37,610 nucleotides of DNA from J005 sp964613235 (GTDB lineage: Bacteria > Pseudomonadota > Zetaproteobacteria > Mariprofundales > Mariprofundaceae), in the NCBI GenBank assembly GCA_964613235.1, contig CAZTGM010000009.1, positions 1 through 37,610 of the forward strand, given 5' to 3'. The position numbers were made by a program, and so were the translations under genes. Below, in pieces: positions 23,751 to 31,596 of this stretch (position 1 is the stretch's first letter; every line of letters starts with the position of its first letter). The notes below the pieces were generated by a model. The model did no database searches. It saw only the letters and a program-made list of their open reading frames with translations, and had not been told where the DNA came from.

Positions 23751-25106
23751 CTATCCCCTGAACAAACGTGCCAGATCATTATAAAATGCAAAAATCATCA
23801 ATGCAGCGATCATAAAAACCCCGATCGCCTGCGTCCACTCCATAACGCTGGTCGACAATGGCTTCCCCCTGATCCTCTCGATTGCCAAGTATAGCAGATG
23901 CCCGCCATCAAGCACTGGTACCGGCAACAGATTCAGCACCGCCAGATTGACGGAGATTAGAGCAAGAAACGACAGAAAGGAAATCATCCCCAGCTGTGCG
24001 GTCTTGCCGGCAAGCTGGGCAATAGCAATCGGCCCGCCCAGATTCTCAGCCGAAATAGATGAGGAAATCATTTTACCGATGACCTGCAGTGTCATCACTG
24101 TCATATCCCATGTGCGTGCAAAGCCATAAACAAGTCCTGATACCATGCCCATGCGATAGGTCTCCAGCTCGTAATTGGCCTGCGTTGATAAACGTACGCC
24201 GATTCGTACATGACCCTTATCATCTTCTTTTGGTGCTACACTGAAACGCAACATCGTATTGTCGCGTTGCACACCGATCGATACTGGATCACCGTTATGT
24301 GACTGAATAATATGAATAAATTTTCGAATGTTATTAACTGGCAAGCCTTCCACTTCGCGGATGACATCACCACCATGGAGCCCCGCATTTGCAGCCGGCA
24401 TATCCGGCATTACCGTATCAACAACCAGCCGAACATCCGGACTGATGCCCACCAGTTCATCCGCAACATTCACCATCATCGGATCCTGTTCCGCCTGCGG
24501 CACTGTCAGTCGCAAACGCTGTCTTGCATCACCGCGCCGCACTTCAACCATTACCGTATGCCCAACCGCCTGTTTTAGCGTTTCTTCCATCTCCTGCCAC
24601 GAATGCACCGTACGGTCATCAATGCGTAGCACACGGTCACCTGGCCGAATCCCTACAGACTGGGCGCGTGAAGCCTGATAAACCTCACCCACAACCGGCG
24701 GCACCACATCCTGCCCGACCCAGGCGATGATCATATAGGCTACAATCGCAAACATGAAGTTGAATGCAGGCCCTGCTGCGGCAATGGCAGCTCTTACCCA
24801 TACCGGCTGTGCATCAAAAGCTCGTTTATGATCCTTTTCACTGATAAGATGTTTCTGCGCTGACAGATCACTAGCATTCTCACCAAACATTTTGACATAG
24901 CCGCCCAAAGGAATGGCCGCGATTACATAGGTCACCTCGCCATCCCGGCTGGGCCATGAGAATAACGCAGGGCCGAAACCAATAGAGAACTTCTCAACTT
25001 TTACGCCGAGCTTCCTGGCCACGATGAAATGCCCATATTCATGAATCGCAATCAGGGCAGCAATCGCCACGATGAATGCCAGTGTCGTCTGAAGAATTTC
25101 AGGCAT
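23751..25106 (-). CDS. rseP: Site-2 zinc protease RseP
   Basis: Intramembrane metalloprotease that cleaves anti-sigma factors such as RseA and clears signal peptides. The 451 aa protein has the zinc motif H22-E-Y-G-H26 in the first membrane helix, a periplasmic region with PDZ domains (GIRPGDRVLRIDDRTVHSW; then AGLHGGDVIREVEGLPV), and the C-terminal NLLPVPVLDGGHLL motif with the third zinc ligand. ATG at 25106 is chosen because it starts MPEILQTTL at the helix and AGGAG is upstream; the frame is open 13 codons more. It overlaps the dxr stop by eight bases. Position between dxr and bamA is standard. Confidence 0.95.
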   Translation of the reverse strand: MPEILQTTLAFIVAIAALIAIHEYGHFIVARKLGVKVEKFSIGFGPALFSWPSRDGEVTYVIAAIPLGGYVKMFGENASDLSAQKHLISEKDHKRAFDAQPVWVRAAIAAAGPAFNFMFAIVAYMIIAWVGQDVVPPVVGEVYQASRAQSVGIRPGDRVLRIDDRTVHSWQEMEETLKQAVGHTVMVEVRRGDARQRLRLTVPQAEQDPMMVNVADELVGISPDVRLVVDTVMPDMPAANAGLHGGDVIREVEGLPVNNIRKFIHIIQSHNGDPVSIGVQRDNTMLRFSVAPKEDDKGHVRIGVRLSTQANYELETYRMGMVSGLVYGFARTWDMTVMTLQVIGKMISSSISAENLGGPIAIAQLAGKTAQLGMISFLSFLALISVNLAVLNLLPVPVLDGGHLLYLAIERIRGKPLSTSVMEWTQAIGVFMIAALMIFAFYNDLARLFRG

Positions 25107-26247
25107 TATCAATGATCTCCTGTGCATGGCGTCTGGCTTCCGCATCCAGACTCCACACCTGCTGCAAATCGGAAACGTTCAAACAAGTCGTTTTTTCAAG
25201 TACTTGCTCTACAACCCTGACAATGTCCATAAAGCCAATCCTGAATGCCCTGAATGCCTCATTAGCCACCTCATTGGCAGCATTGAACGCAATGGCCAGG
25301 GAGTCATCGCCGTGTAACACCCGGGCAACAAGCCGCATGGCCGGGAAACGCTGCGGATCTACGGCCTGAAAATTTAGCCGTCCCATTTCGGCCAGATTCA
25401 GCCTGGCAATACCTGATTCCATTCGCGGTGTACATTGCAGGGCATAGGCAATCGGCATGCGCATATCCGGCATCGCCAGTTGCGCCAGCACAGAGCCATC
25501 AGCATATTCAACCATGGCGTGAACAATGCTCTCCGGATGAATGATCGCATCCAGTTTTGCAGGCTCGATATTAAATAGCCAGCGTGCCTCAATCAGCTCC
25601 AGTGCCTTGTTCATCATTGTCGCAGAATCGATACTGATTTTAGCCCCCATGTCCCAGTTGGGGTGTGCAATGGCTTCTGTCGGCGTCACTTCCTCCAGCG
25701 TGACCGGATCCCGATCCCGGAAGGGACCACCGGATGCTGTCAGTGTGATCCGTACAACCGATGCCTTATCGTGTCCGGCCAAGGACTGATGCACGGCGGC
25801 ATGCTCCGAATCGACCGGTATAACTTCTGCACCATGCCTCCTCGCCTGTTGCATAAAGATTCTGCCGGCGGTTACCAGACATTCCTTGTTTGCCAACGCC
25901 ACCCTTTTGCCGGCGCGCACAGCAGACAATGCCGCAGGCAAGCCTGCCGCCCCTACCATTGCCGCCACGACAATATCCACCTGATCGGCTGCTGCAACCT
26001 CGATAGCAGCATCCATACCTGCACGAATATCCTGCCCCGGCAATCGTTTGCGCAAACGCATTGCCGCTGCTTCATCCGTCATAACAACAATATCCGGCCG
26101 CAAGCGGGCAACCAGTCCGGACATTTTCTCAACATTGCGATGACCAACCAGCGCATAACTGTGAAAAGCGTGTGCATGACGAGCCATCACATCGGCGGTA
26201 CTGAGTCCGATGGAACCGGTCGCCCCCAGGATCACAACCTGTTTCAT
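25099..26247 (-). CDS. dxr: 1-deoxy-D-xylulose 5-phosphate reductoisomerase Dxr
   Basis: Commits DXP to the MEP isoprenoid pathway using NADPH and a divalent metal. The 382 aa protein has the NADPH motif GATGSIGLST at the N terminus, ALANKECLVTAG, the metal-site block PVDSEHAAVHQ, LTASGGPFRD, HPNWDMGAKISIDSATMMNK and IHPESIVHAMVEYADGS. ATG at 26247 overlaps the cdsA stop as ATGA; a TTG four codons earlier is less likely. It stands next to uppS and cdsA, whose products consume isoprenoid and lipid precursors. Confidence 0.97.
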   Translation of the reverse strand: MKQVVILGATGSIGLSTADVMARHAHAFHSYALVGHRNVEKMSGLVARLRPDIVVMTDEAAAMRLRKRLPGQDIRAGMDAAIEVAAADQVDIVVAAMVGAAGLPAALSAVRAGKRVALANKECLVTAGRIFMQQARRHGAEVIPVDSEHAAVHQSLAGHDKASVVRITLTASGGPFRDRDPVTLEEVTPTEAIAHPNWDMGAKISIDSATMMNKALELIEARWLFNIEPAKLDAIIHPESIVHAMVEYADGSVLAQLAMPDMRMPIAYALQCTPRMESGIARLNLAEMGRLNFQAVDPQRFPAMRLVARVLHGDDSLAIAFNAANEVANEAFRAFRIGFMDIVRVVEQVLEKTTCLNVSDLQQVWSLDAEARRHAQEIIDNA

Positions 26248-27020
26248 AAATAACCCCAAACGATATAGGCAATCGGCACAGCCACAACGATGGCATCAAT
26301 ACGGTCCAGAATGCCGCCATGGCCAGGCAAAATCGAGCCGCTATCCTTGACATCCAGCATGCGCTTAAACGCAGACTCGGCCAGATCACCGAGCACGCCT
26401 GCAATGACCGCCAACAAGGCCAGCAGGATTGCCCATGGCCATGCCATAATTTGCCAACAAAGCAGTAATGAGACCATGGTCAGCGTCCCGAATAGCCCCC
26501 CCCCGGCCAGGCCCTCCACTGATTTACCGGGACTGATACGCGGACAAAGCTTGTGTGTGCCCCATTGCCGGCCAACAAAATAGGCTGCGATATCCGAAGC
26601 CCATACGCCAAAGCAGATGGCCGCAACAAAATGTGCCTGTACAGCCATCATATGACTATCAGCAATGACCCAGGTAAAAATTAACAGCCATGCAAGCATC
26701 CAGCAGGCGGCAAGAAACGACGAGAATTCCGGTGCCGACGTGCGACAGCTCCACACAAAAATCCCCAGCCAGACAAGCAGCAGGGGCAATAGCCACGCAG
26801 GGCTGCCACCTCCTGCCACCAGTACAAAGACGGGAACAGCGACAGCCAGGTATGCATGTCCCCATGGCAAACGCACCAGTCGCAGCAATTCATCAACTGC
26901 CAGCAACATCGCAACCGCCAACAACCAGCCAAACCAGGGTGCAGGCAGATAAACGTACCAGCCTACAACAGCAAGCAACAGTACAACTGCTGTCAGCACC
27001 CTGCGAAACAATTCACTCAT
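26244..27020 (-). CDS. cdsA: Phosphatidate cytidylyltransferase CdsA
   Basis: Makes CDP-diacylglycerol from phosphatidate and CTP, the branch point of phospholipid synthesis. The 258 aa membrane protein has about seven or eight hydrophobic segments and the family signature near the C terminus: ESAFKRMLDVKDSG, then LPGHGGILDRIDA. The start overlaps the uppS stop as ATGA and the end overlaps dxr, so translation is coupled on both sides. Confidence 0.96.
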   Translation of the reverse strand: MSELFRRVLTAVVLLLAVVGWYVYLPAPWFGWLLAVAMLLAVDELLRLVRLPWGHAYLAVAVPVFVLVAGGGSPAWLLPLLLVWLGIFVWSCRTSAPEFSSFLAACWMLAWLLIFTWVIADSHMMAVQAHFVAAICFGVWASDIAAYFVGRQWGTHKLCPRISPGKSVEGLAGGGLFGTLTMVSLLLCWQIMAWPWAILLALLAVIAGVLGDLAESAFKRMLDVKDSGSILPGHGGILDRIDAIVVAVPIAYIVWGYL

Positions 27021-27769
27021 GGAGCGATTTGCTCACTGATCAGACCAAAACGACGCTCACGTTCGGCATATTCGCGCAATGCTGAAACAAAGTCAGATTG
27101 GCTGAAGTCTGGCCAGAATACATCAAGAAAACACAATTCGGCATACGCCGCATCCCATAAATGAAAATTTGAAATACGCTTTTCACCACCGGTTCGGATA
27201 ATCAGATCCACAGGTGCAGTTTCCGCTCGCCATAACATCTTGCGGAATGCCTGAACATCCAGCCGGTCAACAGCGGCCTGCGGGTTGGATTGTTGTAATG
27301 CCCAGTGCAGTGCCTGGCGAACACCGGCCACGATCTCCTGATGGCCTCCATAACTCAGGCATAAAATCAAATCGATACGATCACATGTCGATGTTTTTTC
27401 ACAAGCCATTTGCACTGCTTTTTTCGCATCTTCAGGCAAGCTGTCGATATCACCCAGCAAACGAAGACGCACGCCCTGCTGCAACAATTCCGGCAACATT
27501 GACTTGGCCATCATCGATAGCAATTGCATCAGGCCACGTACCTCATAACCTGGCCTGTCCCAGTTTTCCGTTGAAAATGCATATAATGAAAGCTGACGAA
27601 CACCCGCATCGATCGCCCATTTGACGACATCGCGTACTCGTTTCGCACCCTGGCGGTGTCCTTCGATGCGCGGCATCCCCCTGCTTTTTGCCCAGCGGCC
27701 ATTGCCATCCATGATGATTCCAACATGGTGGGGAACAGCCTTAAGCTGAAGCGAAAAAGATTGTGACAT
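27017..27769 (-). CDS. uppS: Undecaprenyl diphosphate synthase (cis-prenyltransferase) UppS
   Basis: Builds the C55 lipid carrier for peptidoglycan and O-antigen from farnesyl diphosphate and IPP. The 250 aa protein has IIMDGNGRWAKSRGMPR with catalytic D21, GHRQGAKRVRDVV, LSLYAFSTENW, and the C-terminal DLIIRTGGEKRISNFHLWDAAYAEL block that binds the second substrate. The start overlaps the frr stop as TAATG. The assignment is firm. Confidence 0.97.
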   Translation of the reverse strand: MSQSFSLQLKAVPHHVGIIMDGNGRWAKSRGMPRIEGHRQGAKRVRDVVKWAIDAGVRQLSLYAFSTENWDRPGYEVRGLMQLLSMMAKSMLPELLQQGVRLRLLGDIDSLPEDAKKAVQMACEKTSTCDRIDLILCLSYGGHQEIVAGVRQALHWALQQSNPQAAVDRLDVQAFRKMLWRAETAPVDLIIRTGGEKRISNFHLWDAAYAELCFLDVFWPDFSQSDFVSALREYAERERRFGLISEQIAP

Positions 27770-28314
27770 TAAACCGTAAGAATTTCTTTTTCTTTATGCT
27801 CGACGATCGAATCCACTTCGGCAATAAACTTGTCTGTAGTTCTCTGAATGGCTTCCTGCAAACGTTTGCTTTCATCTTCGGAAAGGCTTTCGTCTTTGCT
27901 CTGGCGCTTCACCTCATCATTGGCATCACGACGAATATTTCGTATGGATATCTTCGCTTTTTCGCCCACGGCCTTCACCTGTTTAACCAGTTCCTTGCGG
28001 CGCTCTTCCGTTAATTCCGGCATCACGATGCGTACTACCTCGCCATCATTGGAAGGGTTAATACCAAGATCCGAGGACTGAATAGCCTTTTCAATGGCCC
28101 CCAGCAGACTTTTTTCCCATGGTGCAATAACCAGCATACGCGGTTCCGGCACGCTGATATTACCAACCTGATTCAGTGGCACCATAGAGCCATAATACTC
28201 AACACGTACATGATCCAGCAGCGCTGCATTCGCCCGACCAGTGCGAATCGTTGCCAATTCCGAGCGCAAGGCCTGAATGGATTTTTCCATACGTGCTTGA
28301 AGCTGATCAGCCAT
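27769..28314 (-). CDS. frr: Ribosome recycling factor
   Basis: Works with EF-G to split the post-termination ribosome. From ATG at 28314 the protein is 181 aa and starts MADQLQARMEKSIQALRSELATIRTGRA, the conserved N terminus of RRF; the later KQVKAVGEKAKISIRNIRRDAND block is also typical. AGGG lies five bases upstream and the start overlaps the end of pyrH by eight bases. The frame is open six codons further into pyrH but without homology. Confidence 0.97.
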   Translation of the reverse strand: MADQLQARMEKSIQALRSELATIRTGRANAALLDHVRVEYYGSMVPLNQVGNISVPEPRMLVIAPWEKSLLGAIEKAIQSSDLGINPSNDGEVVRIVMPELTEERRKELVKQVKAVGEKAKISIRNIRRDANDEVKRQSKDESLSEDESKRLQEAIQRTTDKFIAEVDSIVEHKEKEILTV

Positions 28315-29056
28315 CTTCACCCTCCCTGACAATCGTACCTACCTGCTCACCGGACACGGCACGCAACATTTCACCGGGACGTGTCACATCGAATACAATG
28401 ACCGGCATAGCGTTATCCCGACATAACGACATGGCCGTTGCATCCATGACACCCAAACGTTTTTCCAAGGCTTCACTGAACGTCAGTGTGTCGTAGCGGC
28501 GGGCATCGGCGTGCTTTTTCGGGTCGGCCGTATAGACGCCATCCACTTTCGTGCCCTTTAGCACCGCATCGGCCTGAATTTCCATGGCGCGCAGACTGGC
28601 GGCTGTATCGGTCGTAAAATACGGATTTCCTGTACCGGCAGCAAAAATAAGAATACGCCCCTTCTCCAGGTGACGCACAGCCCGGCGACGGATATACGGT
28701 TCGGCCACTTCACGAATATGCAACGCCGAAATCACGCGAACGAACTCACCCTGCTGCTCGATAGCATCCTGCAAGGCAATGCCATTCATGACCGTGGCCA
28801 GCATACCCATATAATCGGCACTGGCACGATCCATGCCCGATGCCGTGCCACTCATGCCACGGAAAATATTGCCACCACCAATAACAACGGCCAGTTCAAC
28901 ACCGGAGCGCTTCACCCTGATCAATTCACCGGCAATGCGCCTGATCGTATCGGTATCGATGCCGAATGCCGACGTCCCCATCAGCACTTCGCCGGAAAGT
29001 TTCAGCAATACCCGCTTAAACTGCCCACGAGTGGCACTTGCCGGTGTCTGACTCAT
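28307..29056 (-). CDS. pyrH: Uridylate kinase PyrH
   Basis: Phosphorylates UMP to UDP; bacterial type of the amino acid kinase family, hexameric, usually activated by GTP and inhibited by UTP. 249 aa from ATG at 29056 (a TTG one codon earlier is possible). Motifs: RVLLKLSGEVLMG near the N terminus, ELAVVIGGGNIFRG, the GMDRASADYMGMLATVMN nucleoside site, AGTGNPYFTTDTAA, and DGVYTADPK. AAGGG lies ten bases before the ATG. Order tsf-pyrH-frr is standard. Confidence 0.97.
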   Translation of the reverse strand: MSQTPASATRGQFKRVLLKLSGEVLMGTSAFGIDTDTIRRIAGELIRVKRSGVELAVVIGGGNIFRGMSGTASGMDRASADYMGMLATVMNGIALQDAIEQQGEFVRVISALHIREVAEPYIRRRAVRHLEKGRILIFAAGTGNPYFTTDTAASLRAMEIQADAVLKGTKVDGVYTADPKKHADARRYDTLTFSEALEKRLGVMDATAMSLCRDNAMPVIVFDVTRPGEMLRAVSGEQVGTIVREGEDG

Positions 29057-29061
29057 CAAAA

Positions 29062-29937
29062 TTAGCCCTTGATCTGGGCTGCAACCTCGGCAGCGAAGTC
29101 CTCTTCTTTCTTTTCAATACCTTCACCCAGCGCAAAACGTGCCATATTTACAACCGTGCCATCGCCCAGCGCCTTGCCCACCGTCTGGTCGGTATCCATG
29201 ACAAAAGGTTGCTCCAGCAGACAGATTTCGGAATAGAATTTGTTCAACTGACCGGTAACAATTTTTTCAACAATGGCTTCCGGCTTGCCGCTGGCAATCG
29301 CGCGCTCGGACAGAACAGCTTTTTCGCGGGCAACCACATCAGCATCTACATCCTCACGCTTGATAAACTGCGGATTGGCTGCTGCCACATGCATGGCCAC
29401 ACCACGCGCCAGATCAGCATCAACATCGCCTTCAATGGCCAGCAGAACACCGATTTTGCCTGCGCCGTGCACATACGCAGCCACCTGCCCTGTTCCAACT
29501 TCAGCGTACTGAAAACGGCGAATACCCATGTTCTCACCAATCGTGGCAATCAGCTGTGACAATGCCTGCTCAACCGTACGCTCCGCATCAAAAGGCAATG
29601 CCTTCAAGGCACTTACATCGGCCGGCTTGTGCTGCAGAACAAGGTCGGCAAGAGCATTCACAAAACCTTTGAACTGTTCGTTTTTGCTCACAAAATCGGT
29701 TTCAGAGTTAACTTCAATAACAACACCACTCTGACCCGTAGACTTGGCCAGCACAACACCCTCAGCAGCCACGCGTCCTGCTTTCTTGGAGGCAGCCGCC
29801 AAACCTTTCTTGCGCAGCAAGTCTACTGCCGCATCCAAATCGCCACCGGCTTCCGCCAGCGCTTTTTTACAATCCATCATGCCTGCGCCGCTGATTTCGC
29901 GGAGCTTTTTAACATCTGCAGCCGTAATTTGGCTCAT
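29062..29937 (-). CDS. tsf: Elongation factor Ts
   Basis: Nucleotide exchange factor for EF-Tu. The 291 aa protein has the UBA-like N-terminal domain (VKKLREISGAGMMDCKKAL, then GGDLDAAVDLLRKKG) and the core contact motif NSETDFVSKNEQF that displaces Mg2+ and the nucleotide in EF-Tu. GGAGG lies seven bases before the ATG. It follows rpsB by 41 bases, a gap without a hairpin, so the usual rpsB-tsf dicistron is kept. Confidence 0.97.
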   Translation of the reverse strand: MSQITAADVKKLREISGAGMMDCKKALAEAGGDLDAAVDLLRKKGLAAASKKAGRVAAEGVVLAKSTGQSGVVIEVNSETDFVSKNEQFKGFVNALADLVLQHKPADVSALKALPFDAERTVEQALSQLIATIGENMGIRRFQYAEVGTGQVAAYVHGAGKIGVLLAIEGDVDADLARGVAMHVAAANPQFIKREDVDADVVAREKAVLSERAIASGKPEAIVEKIVTGQLNKFYSEICLLEQPFVMDTDQTVGKALGDGTVVNMARFALGEGIEKKEEDFAAEVAAQIKG

Positions 29938-29978
29938 CTCGTTTCCTCCAGATCGATTTATAATTCATTTTATACTGA

Positions 29979-30776
29979 TCAGGCAGCCGCTTCGGCTTCA
30001 CCTTCAGCCGTATCACCTGCGGATGCGTCTTCCGCTGACTGCGTGGCCATGGCCTCAACGAGATCCTCGCCGTCTTCCGCATTTTCCAGCGTCCAGGTTT
30101 CCGTACCTTCCAGCAATGCATCGGCAATCTTTGTGCAGAACAGACGAACCGCGCGGATCGCATCATCATTGCCAGGAATCACATAATCGATGTTGCTCGG
30201 ATCACAGTTACTATCCACAACGGCAACGACCGGGATACCCAGCTTCTGTGCTTCCTTGACAGCCAACTCTTCCTTGCGAACGTCGATAACAAACAAGCAA
30301 TCCGGCAGGCTGATCATATCCTTGATACCGCCCAGCGAACGCTCTAATTTATCCAGCTCGCGCTGCAACTGCAGAGCCTCCTTCTTGGTCAGCAGCTCAA
30401 ACACACCATCTTCCTTCTTGCGCTGCAGATCTTTCATCTTACGCACCGACTGTTGCACCGTCGCAAAATTGGTCAGCGTGCCGCCCAGCCAGCGGTGATT
30501 GACATAGAACTGACCTGCGCGCAGCGCCTCTTCTTTCACGGCATCGCGTGCCTGACGCTTGGTGCCGACAAACAGCACACGACCACCGGCTGCTGCCAGT
30601 TCGTTCATAAATACATAGGCCTCATTGGCCAGACGCAGGGTTTTCTGCAAATCAATAATATGGATGCCGTTACGGGAGCCGAAAATATACGGCGCCATTT
30701 TGGGGTTCCAGCGACGAGTTTGGTGACCGAAGTGAACACCTGCTTCCAGCAGCTGCTTCATGGTAAATTGTGACAT
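29979..30776 (-). CDS. rpsB: 30S ribosomal protein S2
   Basis: Late-assembly 30S protein that contacts S1 and the mRNA exit path. From ATG at 30776 the protein is 265 aa and starts MSQFTMKQLLEAGVHFGHQ, with WNPKMAPYIFGSRNGIHIIDLQKT, RWLGGTLTNF and VIPGNDDAIRAV. GGAGG lies nine bases before this ATG; the ATG three codons earlier is too close to it. The C terminus has a Glu/Ala-rich tail of about 40 residues beyond the S2 core, a common variable feature. It is the first gene after the 147-base gap that contains its promoter and leader. Confidence 0.97.
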   Translation of the reverse strand: MSQFTMKQLLEAGVHFGHQTRRWNPKMAPYIFGSRNGIHIIDLQKTLRLANEAYVFMNELAAAGGRVLFVGTKRQARDAVKEEALRAGQFYVNHRWLGGTLTNFATVQQSVRKMKDLQRKKEDGVFELLTKKEALQLQRELDKLERSLGGIKDMISLPDCLFVIDVRKEELAVKEAQKLGIPVVAVVDSNCDPSNIDYVIPGNDDAIRAVRLFCTKIADALLEGTETWTLENAEDGEDLVEAMATQSAEDASAGDTAEGEAEAAA

Positions 30777-30802
30777 TTGATTCATCCTCCAATTGTTTGC
30801 CT

Positions 30803-30833
30803 CCACTGCCTGGACCCTTTCCGGGCACAATGG
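30803..30833 (-). promoter_or_regulatory. Imperfect hairpin in the rpsB leader
   Basis: In the rpsB leader on the minus strand CCATTG and CAGTGG (+ coordinates 30828-30833 and 30803-30808) can form a 6-bp outer stem with one G-U pair around a G/C-rich interior. It lies 27 bases before the ATG. rpsB leaders of proteobacteria often contain an S2-responsive structure for autoregulation; whether this is one is inference. Confidence 0.35.
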
Positions 30834-30883
30834 ATTGACAGTGTGCGAAATCACCCGCAGGTATCGCCTTGCGAGCGGCGCGC

Positions 30884-30912
30884 TTTCTAACCAAATGCAG
30901 GCACTTTGGCAA
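30884..30912 (-). promoter_or_regulatory. Candidate promoter of the rpsB-tsf operon
   Basis: TTGCCA (30907-30912, five of six) and TAGAAA (30884-30889, four of six) are 17 bases apart on the minus strand. The bases after the -10 are almost pure G/C, as in stringently controlled ribosomal promoters. The start would be near 30877, giving a leader of about 100 bases before rpsB. Confidence 0.55.
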
Positions 30913-30923
30913 GCGATTTCGCA

Positions 30924-31586
30924 TCACGGCAATGGCATGGCCAGAGAAATCAGCCACTGTGCAGACATCATAATCAGTGGCCCCAAGGTATGCTGGAATA
31001 CGCCACTGACCAGCAGCAGGATAATGATCAAAAACCCATAGGGTTCGACACGTGATAACCGGTATGCTGCCCGCCCCGGCAACAACCCCACAGCCACGCG
31101 CCCGCCATCCAGTGGCGGCAATGGCAACAGGTTAAAGATGCACAGCACCAGGTTGATCAGAATCGAGGCCTGACACATCAGCGCCAATGGCTCGGCAAAC
31201 CAGACCATCGATGCTGGCAATCGCACGGCAAGCCATAGCAACAATGCCGAGAAAACAGCCAGCAGAATATTCGTTACTGGCCCGGCCAGCGCCACCCAGA
31301 CCATATCCTGTTTGGGTCGGCGCAGCTTGCGGAAATTCACCGGTACCGGTTTGGCATATCCAAACAAAAAAGGCGACCCGACAACAATCAGCGCCAGTGG
31401 AATAATGACTGTGCCTACCAGGTCAATATGTTTAAGCGGGTTCAATGTCAGCCTCCCCATCCAGCGTGCTGTGTCATCACCCAGACGATCCGCCACCCAG
31501 CCGTGTGCAACTTCATGCAGCACCACGGCCAGCACCACAGGTAATGCCCAGATGCTTATACCCTGCATAATACTGTTGATATCCAT
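30924..31586 (-). CDS. M50 family site-2 protease-like membrane protein
   Basis: Compact polytopic metalloprotease of the S2P/M50 class, 220 aa, with the zinc motif H24-E-V-A-H28 in VVLHEVAHGWVADRLGDDTA and the second motif NLLPLPPLDGGRVAVG. It has four or more hydrophobic segments and no PDZ domain, unlike RseP in the same window. Similar short proteins are widespread, and their substrates are mostly unknown. ATG at 31586 is chosen because GAGGAG lies six bases upstream; it starts ten bases after the uvrB stop. It is the last gene before the rpsB promoter region. Confidence 0.88.
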   Translation of the reverse strand: MDINSIMQGISIWALPVVLAVVLHEVAHGWVADRLGDDTARWMGRLTLNPLKHIDLVGTVIIPLALIVVGSPFLFGYAKPVPVNFRKLRRPKQDMVWVALAGPVTNILLAVFSALLLWLAVRLPASMVWFAEPLALMCQASILINLVLCIFNLLPLPPLDGGRVAVGLLPGRAAYRLSRVEPYGFLIIILLLVSGVFQHTLGPLIMMSAQWLISLAMPLP

Positions 31587-31596
31587 CAATTGCTCC

